Assembly: GCA_029960045.1 (NCBI GenBank)
Contig: JASCOV010000001.1
Span: 248,001 to 312,000 of the forward strand
Source: Flavobacteriaceae bacterium PS02293
GTDB taxonomy: Bacteria > Bacteroidota > Bacteroidia > Flavobacteriales > Weeksellaceae
Length of the DNA stretch: 64,000 bases
Direction of reading: 5' to 3'
Part shown: piece after piece, positions 7,172 through 14,188 of the stretch
Numbering within the stretch: the first letter of the stretch is position 1
How the letters are laid out: each line of letters begins with the position of its first letter
Translations under genes and position numbers: made by a program
The notes under the pieces: model-generated
The model's database searches: none
The model's input: only the letters and a program-made list of their open reading frames with translations
What the model was told of the DNA's origin: nothing

Positions 7172-8728
7172 ATGGGAAAGATATTAAGTGGAATAAAAGG
7201 AGAACGTTTTCCGATCATCAATAATGAGCCAGAAAAATATGGCGTTATATTGAATGAAAACGCAGATGTTGCATCTGTAAAAGAAGATGAGATTCTTTGG
7301 CAATTATATTGGGCGAACGAATACAGCGAATACGAAAAAGTACCTTTTTCTGGACAGAAAAAAGGAAAAGAAATAACGATAACCTTTAAGCAGGCGCTTT
7401 TAGACAAAAACCTACAATTGAAAGCCACCTACAAAGGAGAAACGGTGGAATTGCATATCACACCACAAAGCAATGGAGAAGAAAAAATAATAGATGTTTT
7501 CTTTCTGGATGTAGAATACAAAGCACAAGATAAAGACAATCTGAAGTATCTGAATAGTCTGAACCTGCAAATCTACACGTTGAATATGTTAGGTAAATAT
7601 GTAGAATTTAAGATTTATGATACTGTAAACGGACAGGATGTAGAAGTGGCAAAAAATACTGAGCCTATTCATGTTATTCAGAAAAACGGTATTGTAAAAA
7701 CTAAAAAATCAATACTGTTAAGCCCGGGGATGTATATGCAGACGCAGAAGGATATGTCCGCGAGCGAACATCATTACAAAATAAAGGTTTGGGAAAGAGG
7801 TAATGAATCTAATTTCTACGAAGAAGAGCTGAAAGTGAAAAATGAAATGGGAATTTTTTCTGTTGCCCAAGATTCTCAGGTTCCTGTAAAAACAGGGACT
7901 AGCGAGCCACCGAAACCAAAAGAGGATAAAAAAGATGAAAAATGTTTTTGTGATAGAGATTTTACGGTAGATGAAATGATAGGAATCATTTATAATCTTC
8001 GTGATAAACAAAAAATGATTTCTAAAAGAGATGTGTTTTTTAATATGGGAGGAGAATATATTTCTTCTTTAAGAGTTTCAACAGGAAAATTAACAGATGA
8101 TGTAAATAAAGCGAAAATTAAATTATTTACAGACGAACTGAATTCTATGTTTAAAAAGTTCAGTATTAATACTTGTAAAAGAAAAATACATTTTATAGGT
8201 CAAATGTATCTGGAAACAATTTACTTTAGATATACTTATGAAAGTAGGTCGTCCGTTCCTAGCAATTATGGAGGAGGAGTTCCGTTTCAGGGTCGTGGTA
8301 TGAAACAAATTACTCACGATTATAATTATTTGAGTTATTATGATTATGTAAATAATACAAAAATGTATGATAAATATGATAAGTATCGTAATCGCCCAAA
8401 GGATAAGATAGAAAGTGTTGGAGATTGTATTAAACGCAGTTCGGAAGCTAGAAAAGATGGGTTAGATGTTGCTTTTTATGAAAAATTAAAAATTTTCGCT
8501 AAAAATTTGTCCCAAAATTTATTTCACTCTTTTAATTCTGCAGGATGGTATTCTACAGTCAGACAAAGAAGAACTATTGACGCAATGGATGAAGGATTTG
8601 CTGATGAGATTATTAAAAAAGTAACCAAAGCTATTAATGGCGGTGATAATGGATTGGTTGAAAGAATTAACTTTACTAATTGGACTAAAGAATATCTAAA
8701 ATATGATTCAAAATGTATAAACAAGTAA
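7172..8728 (+). CDS. putative secreted effector with GH19-like peptidoglycan hydrolase tail
   Basis: A protein of 518 residues in two parts. Residues 1 to about 245 are a beta-rich, conserved carrier region; its second half is repeated downstream at 9371 and 11449. A proline-lysine linker (SEPPKPKEDKKDEK) then leads to the variable tail, which starts CFCDRDFTVDEMIGIIYNLR. The tail shows the order of the GH19 chitinase/lysozyme superfamily: a helix with a catalytic-type Glu (MYLETIYFRYT, about 346), FQGRGMKQITHDYNYLSYY (about 371) and INGGDNGLVER (about 489). I infer that it cleaves peptidoglycan of target cells. There is no signal peptide, consistent with delivery by the spike protein encoded 3 nt upstream. 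The stop overlaps the next gene by 16 nt. Confidence 0.72.
   Translation: MGKILSGIKGERFPIINNEPEKYGVILNENADVASVKEDEILWQLYWANEYSEYEKVPFSGQKKGKEITITFKQALLDKNLQLKATYKGETVELHITPQSNGEEKIIDVFFLDVEYKAQDKDNLKYLNSLNLQIYTLNMLGKYVEFKIYDTVNGQDVEVAKNTEPIHVIQKNGIVKTKKSILLSPGMYMQTQKDMSASEHHYKIKVWERGNESNFYEEELKVKNEMGIFSVAQDSQVPVKTGTSEPPKPKEDKKDEKCFCDRDFTVDEMIGIIYNLRDKQKMISKRDVFFNMGGEYISSLRVSTGKLTDDVNKAKIKLFTDELNSMFKKFSINTCKRKIHFIGQMYLETIYFRYTYESRSSVPSNYGGGVPFQGRGMKQITHDYNYLSYYDYVNNTKMYDKYDKYRNRPKDKIESVGDCIKRSSEARKDGLDVAFYEKLKIFAKNLSQNLFHSFNSAGWYSTVRQRRTIDAMDEGFADEIIKKVTKAINGGDNGLVERINFTNWTKEYLKYDSKCINK
7586..7933 (+). repeat. conserved effector module, copy 1 (intact)
   Basis: This is the second half of the carrier region plus the proline-lysine linker. 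It is repeated at 9371-9722 and, shortened, at 11449-11605. Shared words include QKDMSASEHHYKIKVWE, ESNFYEE and TSEPPKPKE; at DNA level copies 1 and 2 match closely between about 7680 and 7930. Confidence 0.9.
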
Positions 8729-9315
8729 TTTTTATTTTATTGAGTTTATTCTCATTACATACTTTTTCTCAAATTCCTGTTTTTGAAGGTAATAAAGCTG
8801 TCGGTTTTTTAGATGAACAAACAAATTATAATTGTGAAAATTGTTATTATAATGATACTATTTCTATTTTCAATAAAAAAATAATAATCAAAGAGCCAAT
8901 TCTTGTAGAAAGTAAAAATATTCCAGACGTTGGGTTTCAGGATTTTTTATCTAGCCAATATTATAAAGAAATTAAAAAAATAAATAAAAATAATTACATT
9001 TTTAAATTTAATAATGATTTAGATGGAAACAGTAATTGGCTTTATATTTCTTTAATTAAAAATAAGATGTATATCATTAAATCTTTATCATATTCAAATA
9101 GTATTAAGAAAATAGAATTAGCCAAAGGTGACTTTGATTATATGCCTTCAACTCTAATTTGTAAAAGAAATTTCAATATAGAAATCAATAAAGAAGTTTC
9201 TTTTTTTGATTTTTTTGGATTAGATAAAAATGAAAAAATCTGTTATCAATGTCCTAGAAATATAAGTGTAGAAGATTGTTTAAAATCAGAAAGGAAAATA
9301 TTTAAATGGAAATAG
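8713..9315 (+). CDS. putative exported immunity protein for the GH19-like effector
   Basis: A protein of 200 residues with a clean signal peptide (MYKQVIFILLSLFSLHTFSQ) and no lipobox, so it should be periplasmic. The mature part has several cysteines (CENCYYND, CYQCPRN) and is asparagine/lysine-rich; I recognise no domain. The start codon lies 16 nt inside the effector gene, a translational coupling typical of toxin/immunity pairs. A periplasmic location fits protection against a peptidoglycan hydrolase. Unlike the two later immunity genes it lacks the TPR tail. The assignment rests on position, overlap and export signal only. Confidence 0.6.
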   Translation: MYKQVIFILLSLFSLHTFSQIPVFEGNKAVGFLDEQTNYNCENCYYNDTISIFNKKIIIKEPILVESKNIPDVGFQDFLSSQYYKEIKKINKNNYIFKFNNDLDGNSNWLYISLIKNKMYIIKSLSYSNSIKKIELAKGDFDYMPSTLICKRNFNIEINKEVSFFDFFGLDKNEKICYQCPRNISVEDCLKSERKIFKWK

Positions 9316-9370
9316 TTAACAATTAATATAATATTCATTGTGATTATGTGGCTGAAAATATTTAAATAAT

Positions 9371-9722
9371 ATGTTAGAAAAATCTGTAGATTTCAAAATC
9401 TATGACACCGTAAACGGAGAAGAAAAAGAAGTCTATAAAAGCGAAAATCTTTGCAAATTATCCAGAAAAACGGCATTGTAAAAACCAAACAGACCATTGC
9501 ACTCACACCTTTTATGCCAATGAAAGCCCAAAAAGATATGTCTGCAAGTGAGCATCATTACAAAATAAAGGTTTGGGAAAAAGGTAATGAATCTAATTTT
9601 TACGAAGAAACGCTGAAAGTGAAAAATGAGATGGGGCAAATGACTGTTCCGCAGGATAGTCAAGTTCTGATAAAAACTGGGACTAGTGAGCCACCAAAAC
9701 CAAAAGAGGAGGAAAAAAAAGA
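9371..9722 (+). repeat. conserved effector module, copy 2 (5'-truncated, frameshifted)
   Basis: Homology to copy 1 starts at the ATG at 9371 (MLEKSVDFKIYDTVNGEE), the equivalent of an internal Met at 7586. The frame breaks near 9445-9450 and the reading resumes one base over as QIIQKNGIVKTKQ. Everything upstream of this point in the effector gene is missing, as expected of an orphan cassette. Confidence 0.88.
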
Positions 9723-10620
9723 AACTTGTGGAATCCAATATAGAAATAGTATAACGTGTGTGAGATATGGTAAACAATATGGTCCATTATATAGTGGTAG
9801 TGTTAGTATAACTAGCTATAAAGGATGGGATAAATTATTATTAGATAATAGATTATCTAAAGAAGAAAAAGATATTATTTGTGGAATGTCAGTTAATGAA
9901 GGTAATTTAGATGCAGTACAATCATACGATTCAGAATTAATTACAATGGGTGCAATGCAAAAAACAACTAAAACGACTGGAAATGGAGAGCTAAGTACCC
10001 AAATAGGTGAATTTAAAGAAGAATTTAAGGAAAAATATAAAGAATTATTTGAAAATTGTGGTTGGGATTTTAAAAAAGAAAATAACAAATGGAAGGCATA
10101 CTATAAAACAATAACAAGAGATACATTGAAAAGCAAAATAAGAAGTGGATTTGAAGAAAAGAACAATAAAAAGAAAGTAATTTGTGTTCCTTTAGAACCA
10201 TTGATTAATGCAGGAAAAGATGAAGATTTTCAGACAAAACAAATAAATGATTTTATTGATAGATTAAGGAAGTGTTTGGATGAAAAACCTGTGAAAAAAT
10301 ATCACAAGAATAAAGAAGGTCTTAGAATTCCCGATGAGGAATATAGCTTTAAAGCTAAAGAAGTTATGAAAAGTAAATTGGGTAGAGCATTAGTGCTTGA
10401 CCAAAGTGTTAATAGACCTTCTCTAACTAGATTTAATTTAGGAGACTCTCTTAATCGTTTTTTTATAAATAATCCAAAAGTTTCCAAAAATCCTTCTGAT
10501 TGGAAAGAAAATCATTCTAAATATGAAACAGAAATTATTGTAGATTATGGAAAAAAAAGAGAAGGAACAGATATGCTTCTTAGATATAATAATATTAACA
10601 CTAATCCAATATTGAAGTAA
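9451..10620 (+). CDS. orphan toxin cassette: partial carrier module plus lysozyme-like toxin domain
   Basis: An open frame of 389 codons from a TTG at 9451; the first Met is at 9513. Residues 1-90 are conserved-module copy 2 with the linker TSEPPKPKEEEKKE. The remaining 300 residues differ completely from the first effector's tail. The stretch MSVNEGNLDAVQSYDSELITMGAMQKT looks like the active-site region of lysozyme-like muramidases (Glu, then a G-x-x-Q turn), but that is a resemblance by eye. Without the 5' half it probably cannot be loaded onto the spike, so it is likely silent or a recombination donor. Its toxin part is nevertheless intact and touches an immunity gene by 1 nt. Confidence 0.65.
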   Translation: MQIIQKNGIVKTKQTIALTPFMPMKAQKDMSASEHHYKIKVWEKGNESNFYEETLKVKNEMGQMTVPQDSQVLIKTGTSEPPKPKEEEKKETCGIQYRNSITCVRYGKQYGPLYSGSVSITSYKGWDKLLLDNRLSKEEKDIICGMSVNEGNLDAVQSYDSELITMGAMQKTTKTTGNGELSTQIGEFKEEFKEKYKELFENCGWDFKKENNKWKAYYKTITRDTLKSKIRSGFEEKNNKKKVICVPLEPLINAGKDEDFQTKQINDFIDRLRKCLDEKPVKKYHKNKEGLRIPDEEYSFKAKEVMKSKLGRALVLDQSVNRPSLTRFNLGDSLNRFFINNPKVSKNPSDWKENHSKYETEIIVDYGKKREGTDMLLRYNNINTNPILK

Positions 10621-11450
10621 TGAAAACAATTTTTACAACTTTTAGCTTATTTTTCATTGTTTTTCTCCCAAGTGTTGTGAAATCACAAGTGTTAAAATGT
10701 GGAAATTTTCTTTTTTATAATAAAGTTGAAAAAGAGAAAAATATTTGGAGGAAAATAAAATTTAATAATAAAGAATTACTATCAATTAATAAAGGAAATA
10801 ATTTATTATTAGTTTTTGATTGCAATAGTATAAATGTAAGTAAGGACAAAAGAATCTTATTGGTAAGACAAATAATAACTGATAGCATACCCCCAAAAGA
10901 TTCTATTGCATTTATGAGTACTTATGAAGCTCCGTATGTTATGATTGATACTAAAAATGATTCTTATACTTCTGATTTTGTTACATTAGAAGACGATAGA
11001 ATATATTTTTATTCTAATAGCAAAGGAAATGCTGAATTTGTAGACAATCATAATCTCCTTTATGAGGGTAAAATTTTTTTTCTAGTTGATGATTTTATGA
11101 AAAAAATCATCAACCTAATTCGTGAAAAAAAACTTAAACTGGACATAGATAATATTGAAGAATTATTGGCCAATAATCCTATAGATAAACAAAATAATAA
11201 TAATTATAATAATATTGCTTATACCCTATCAATAAATGGAAATCAAACGGGTGCAATTCATCTTTTACACAAAATCCTTCAAAAATTCCCCGACCGAGTT
11301 GTCGCCTATCTCAATCTCGCAGACAGTTACTGGACAATCGGTAACGAAGACCTAGCAAAAGAAAACTACAAAAAGTATGTAGAATTAATGAAATCCCAGA
11401 ACAAGGATTTGAAGAAGATTCCTAAAGAAGTTTGGGAGAGAATAAAGTAA
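10620..11450 (+). CDS. putative exported immunity protein with C-terminal TPR tail
   Basis: A protein of 276 residues. It starts with a signal peptide (MKTIFTTFSLFFIVFLPSVVKSQ) and its ATG overlaps the stop of the orphan toxin by one base. Residues 25 to about 190 are AT-rich-coded, asparagine/lysine-rich and unrecognised. The last 70-80 residues form a tetratricopeptide-type unit (RVVAYLNLADSYWTIGNEDL, AKENYKKYVELMK). The final 156 nt recur at the end of the third, broken immunity gene. I infer immunity to the orphan toxin. The TPR tail may bind a partner or may be kept mainly as a recombination anchor. Confidence 0.6.
   Translation: MKTIFTTFSLFFIVFLPSVVKSQVLKCGNFLFYNKVEKEKNIWRKIKFNNKELLSINKGNNLLLVFDCNSINVSKDKRILLVRQIITDSIPPKDSIAFMSTYEAPYVMIDTKNDSYTSDFVTLEDDRIYFYSNSKGNAEFVDNHNLLYEGKIFFLVDDFMKKIINLIREKKLKLDIDNIEELLANNPIDKQNNNNYNNIAYTLSINGNQTGAIHLLHKILQKFPDRVVAYLNLADSYWTIGNEDLAKENYKKYVELMKSQNKDLKKIPKEVWERIK
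11295..11450 (+). repeat. conserved immunity-gene 3' tail, copy 1
   Basis: These 156 nt encode the TPR end of the second immunity protein. They align without gaps to 12345-12500 at roughly 85% identity by eye. The bases upstream in the two genes do not align. Confidence 0.88.
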
Positions 11451-11656
11451 TTAAAAACCAAACAAACATTACGCTTACACCTTTTATGCCTATGAATACT
11501 CAAAAAGATATGTCTGCAAGTGAGCACAGTTACAAAATAAAGGTTTGGGAAGGCCGACATCTAATTTTTACGAAGAAGTGGAGGGTAATAAACGATACAG
11601 ATAGGGCAGGTGTAGTGCAAGGTTATGCCGAAAAAATAAAAAAATGCAAAGATTAA
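11449..11656 (+). pseudogene. relic of a third effector cassette (module copy 3, toxin deleted)
   Basis: Right after the preceding stop, the sequence resumes module homology (NQTNITLTPFMPMNTQKDMSASEHSYKIKVWE). It then breaks: the equivalent of ESNFYEE is read in another frame (SNFYEEVEG) after a few lost bases. The toxin domain is absent. An open frame from 11432 ends ...VVQGYAEKIKKCKD at 11656, 13 nt inside the next immunity start, which suggests that only the last few toxin codons survived an internal deletion. Confidence 0.75.
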
Positions 11657-12500
11657 ATATAATACTAATGTTTTTTTTGTTACAATCGTGTAACGGAAAC
11701 GCTCAAACGAAAGAGATACGAAAAAAAGAGAAAACTGATTAGCAGTACTCCATTCGGCTGATTGATGAAAAATTAATGGTTAAATCTGCAGATTCAATAA
11801 TAGTTTATAATAATAGTAATTTAATTAGAAATGCAGATTTATTAAACACTGATTTTTATAGAGGGAATGATAAAAATGATTTTTTTCTCGTTTATCAAAA
11901 CAATGCAAGTACTACTAAAACACAGAGTACCTATCATTTATTTGTTAATAAAAATGATTTATTTTTAATAAGTAAAGAACAGGTTGATTTAAAGGAGACG
12001 GAATCTTTATTGCTAAAAATTATATTGTACCTATTAAAGTTACAAATATGGATTATAAAACAATGGACGGAAAAATTGTTTTTGCAAATAGGAAAAACTC
12101 TATCATTTTAAAGAATAAACTAAAAAACAGTATTTTTTTTAATAATATAAAAGCTTTTGAAATAATATTCAGTTACAAATCAGATGATTTTTTTATTGAT
12201 TATCCTATAAATACTTTTAAAATAGGGACTCTTAATTTATTGGATATAAAGAATAGTAACGATATAGCATATTACCTAGAAGAAGCTCAAATTTACGACG
12301 AAGCTATCTTTATTTTGAAAAGTATAATAAAAAAAGAACCAACTCGAGTTGTCGCCTATCTCAATCTCGCCGACAGTTATTGGGCCATAGGTAATCAAGA
12401 ATTAGCCAAAGAAAACTACAAAAAGTACATAGAGCTAATGAAATCCCAGAAAAAGGATTTGAAGAAAATTCCGAAAGAAGTTTGGGAAAGGACGAAATAA
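11644..12500 (+). pseudogene. broken immunity lipoprotein with TPR tail
   Basis: The frame starts with a lipoprotein signal (MQRLNIILMFFLLQSCNGNA). A TAG at 11740-11742 interrupts it. The same frame continues past 11776 (KSADSIIVYNNSNLIRN) until a single-base frameshift near 11990-12000, after which the protein resumes as GDGIFIAKNYIVPI and runs to a TPR tail ending at 12500. Restored, it would be about 285 residues, the same size and plan as the upstream immunity protein. One nonsense change and one frameshift mean that it is probably dead. It would have partnered the deleted third toxin. Confidence 0.75.
12345..12500 (+). repeat. conserved immunity-gene 3' tail, copy 2
   Basis: Partner of 11295-11450: same length, same stop position, same TPR residues (VVAYLNLADSYWAIGNQEL, KKIPKEVWER). 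Many differences fall at third codon positions, so it was evidently under selection as protein before the upstream part decayed. Confidence 0.88.
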
Positions 12501-12553
12501 AAAACAACGATACATAATTCATCTTAAAAAAATAGAATAAATTTTTTCCTAAA

Positions 12554-12586
12554 CAAAAGACTCATTCAATCAGAATGAGTCTTTTG
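12554..12586. terminator. bidirectional terminator at the end of the toxin island
   Basis: A perfect stem CAAAAGACTCATTC / GAATGAGTCTTTTG with a 5-nt loop between two converging genes. A T-run follows on the plus strand and T-rich sequence on the minus. Confidence 0.85.
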
Positions 12587-12588
12587 TT

Positions 12589-14097
12589 TTATCGTTTCCT
12601 TACATTCTCCAAAATATCGGGAAAGTACGTGTCCGAAAGATGTTCGAACTCGTCCCCTCGCATAAACATAGAAGCGTCTACTTGGTCATAGGATTCTCTT
12701 CCTGCAGCAGCAATCAGTTCGTTGCAAGTATGCAAAGTATTTTTATGAAACTGATAAACACGTTCTGTTTTATCGTTTGTGTCAAGACCTTTTATGAGCA
12801 TTTTATCTTGTGTTGCAACGCCTGTTGGACAAGTATTCGTATTACATCTTAATGCTTGAATACAACCTAAAGAAAACATAAATCCTCGGGCATTATTACA
12901 AAGGTCTGCACCCATCGCAACAGCTCTCAAAATATCAAGTGATGTTAAAACTTTTCCACTGGCAATCACTCTTAATTTATTTCTGACTTCATAATTAATC
13001 AAAGTTCTGTTCACGAAAATAAGTGCAGGTTCCAGAGGCATTCCAACGCCATCTGAAAATTCTGGTGGAGCAGCTCCGGTTCCGCCTTCTGCACCATCTA
13101 CGGTGATGAAGTCTGGATAAATATTCAGAATGTTCATCTGTTCGCAAATCTCTTCAAACTCTTTCGTGTCGCCAATGCAAAGTTTGAAACCGGTTGGTTT
13201 TCCACCAGATAAATCTCGAAGTTGTTTTACGAAATTTAATAAGCCAGCTGCATCAGAAAATGCACTGTGCGATGGCGGAGAAAGAATAGTAACACCTGGT
13301 TTTACGTGACGGATTTTTGCAATTTCAGGTGTGTTTTTTACGCCTGGTAAAACACCACCGTGACCTGGTTTTGCTCCTTGAGATAATTTGATTTCAATCA
13401 TTTTTACATTCTCAAGATTGGCATATTTTGTAAACAATTCCGGATTGAAATTTCCATTCTCATCACGGCATCCAAAATATCCCGTTCCGATTTGCCAGCA
13501 AAGATCGCCGCCTTCCAAATGGTGTGGAGAGATTCCGCCTTCTCCTGTATTGTGATAGAAATTTCCTTTTTTTGCACCTCGGTTCAAAGCCATCTGAGCA
13601 CGGTCACTCAATGCGCCGAAACTCATTGCGGAAATATTAAAAAGTGATGCATTGTAAGGTTGTTTGCAATCCTGCCCGCCAACAGTTACTCTCGGAAGTT
13701 CTTCTTTCGGATGTTTGGCGTAGATGGAATGTTTGATACCCTCATATTTTCTGTGATTGATTTCCAGCTGGGTTCCGAAAGGTACTGTGTCACCAATGTT
13801 TTTTGAACGTCGGTAAGCAGCAGATCTTTGATGTCTTGGAAATGGTTTCCCATCGGTTTCTCTTTCAATAAAATATTGCTGAATTTCAGGTGATATTTCT
13901 TCAAAAATGTAACGGAAATAACCCAAAACAGGGAAGTTTCTTAGAATAGCGTGTTTTGTCTGATAAGTATTGTAAATTCCTAGTAGATACAAAAACGTCA
14001 ATAAAATAGGAATCCAGTAATGAGCCTTAATCAACAAAGCTGTTGTCCATGTAACTATCAAGACAACTATTCCCCAGAAAATGAATTTATTCCTCAT
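12589..14097 (-). CDS. FMN-binding glutamate synthase family protein, membrane-anchored
   Basis: A protein of 502 residues. Two hydrophobic segments at the N-terminus (residues 5-45) probably anchor it in the inner membrane. The rest is the FMN/Fe-S barrel of the GltB type: NISAMSFGALSDRAQ, GEGGISPHH, IKLSQGAKPGHGGVLPG, VDGAEGGTGAAPPEF and the 3Fe-4S cysteines CIQALRCNTNTCPTG. It lacks the amidotransferase domain, so it is not the classical glutamate synthase, which this genome also has at 26053. Its substrate in Bacteroidota is not established; glutamate or another amino-group transfer is inference. It converges on the toxin island and is unrelated to it. Confidence 0.85.
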   Translation of the reverse strand: MRNKFIFWGIVVLIVTWTTALLIKAHYWIPILLTFLYLLGIYNTYQTKHAILRNFPVLGYFRYIFEEISPEIQQYFIERETDGKPFPRHQRSAAYRRSKNIGDTVPFGTQLEINHRKYEGIKHSIYAKHPKEELPRVTVGGQDCKQPYNASLFNISAMSFGALSDRAQMALNRGAKKGNFYHNTGEGGISPHHLEGGDLCWQIGTGYFGCRDENGNFNPELFTKYANLENVKMIEIKLSQGAKPGHGGVLPGVKNTPEIAKIRHVKPGVTILSPPSHSAFSDAAGLLNFVKQLRDLSGGKPTGFKLCIGDTKEFEEICEQMNILNIYPDFITVDGAEGGTGAAPPEFSDGVGMPLEPALIFVNRTLINYEVRNKLRVIASGKVLTSLDILRAVAMGADLCNNARGFMFSLGCIQALRCNTNTCPTGVATQDKMLIKGLDTNDKTERVYQFHKNTLHTCNELIAAAGRESYDQVDASMFMRGDEFEHLSDTYFPDILENVRKR

Positions 14098-14132
14098 AAT
14101 GTTTTTTTGAATTTTAAAATCGTATTAAATAT

Positions 14133-14164
14133 AAAACCATTCCAAAGATATTTGAAATGGTTTT
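14133..14164 (-). terminator. terminator of the M1 peptidase gene
   Basis: AAAACCATT / AATGGTTTT with a 13-nt loop, 25 nt past the stop codon of the minus-strand peptidase gene, followed on that strand by T-rich sequence. Confidence 0.65.
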
Positions 14165-14188
14165 AATAAAAATTTTATTTGTAATAAA

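Noticed and set aside
11776..12500. Two separate small genes (11776-12111 and 12048-12500)
   Set aside because: They are consecutive parts of one immunity-type frame interrupted by a TAG and a frameshift; the N-terminal lipoprotein signal at 11644 and the C-terminal TPR tail belong together.
7586..12500. CRISPR-like or tandem repeat array
   Set aside because: Repeats are protein-coding, 156-350 nt long, irregularly spaced and tied to gene boundaries.
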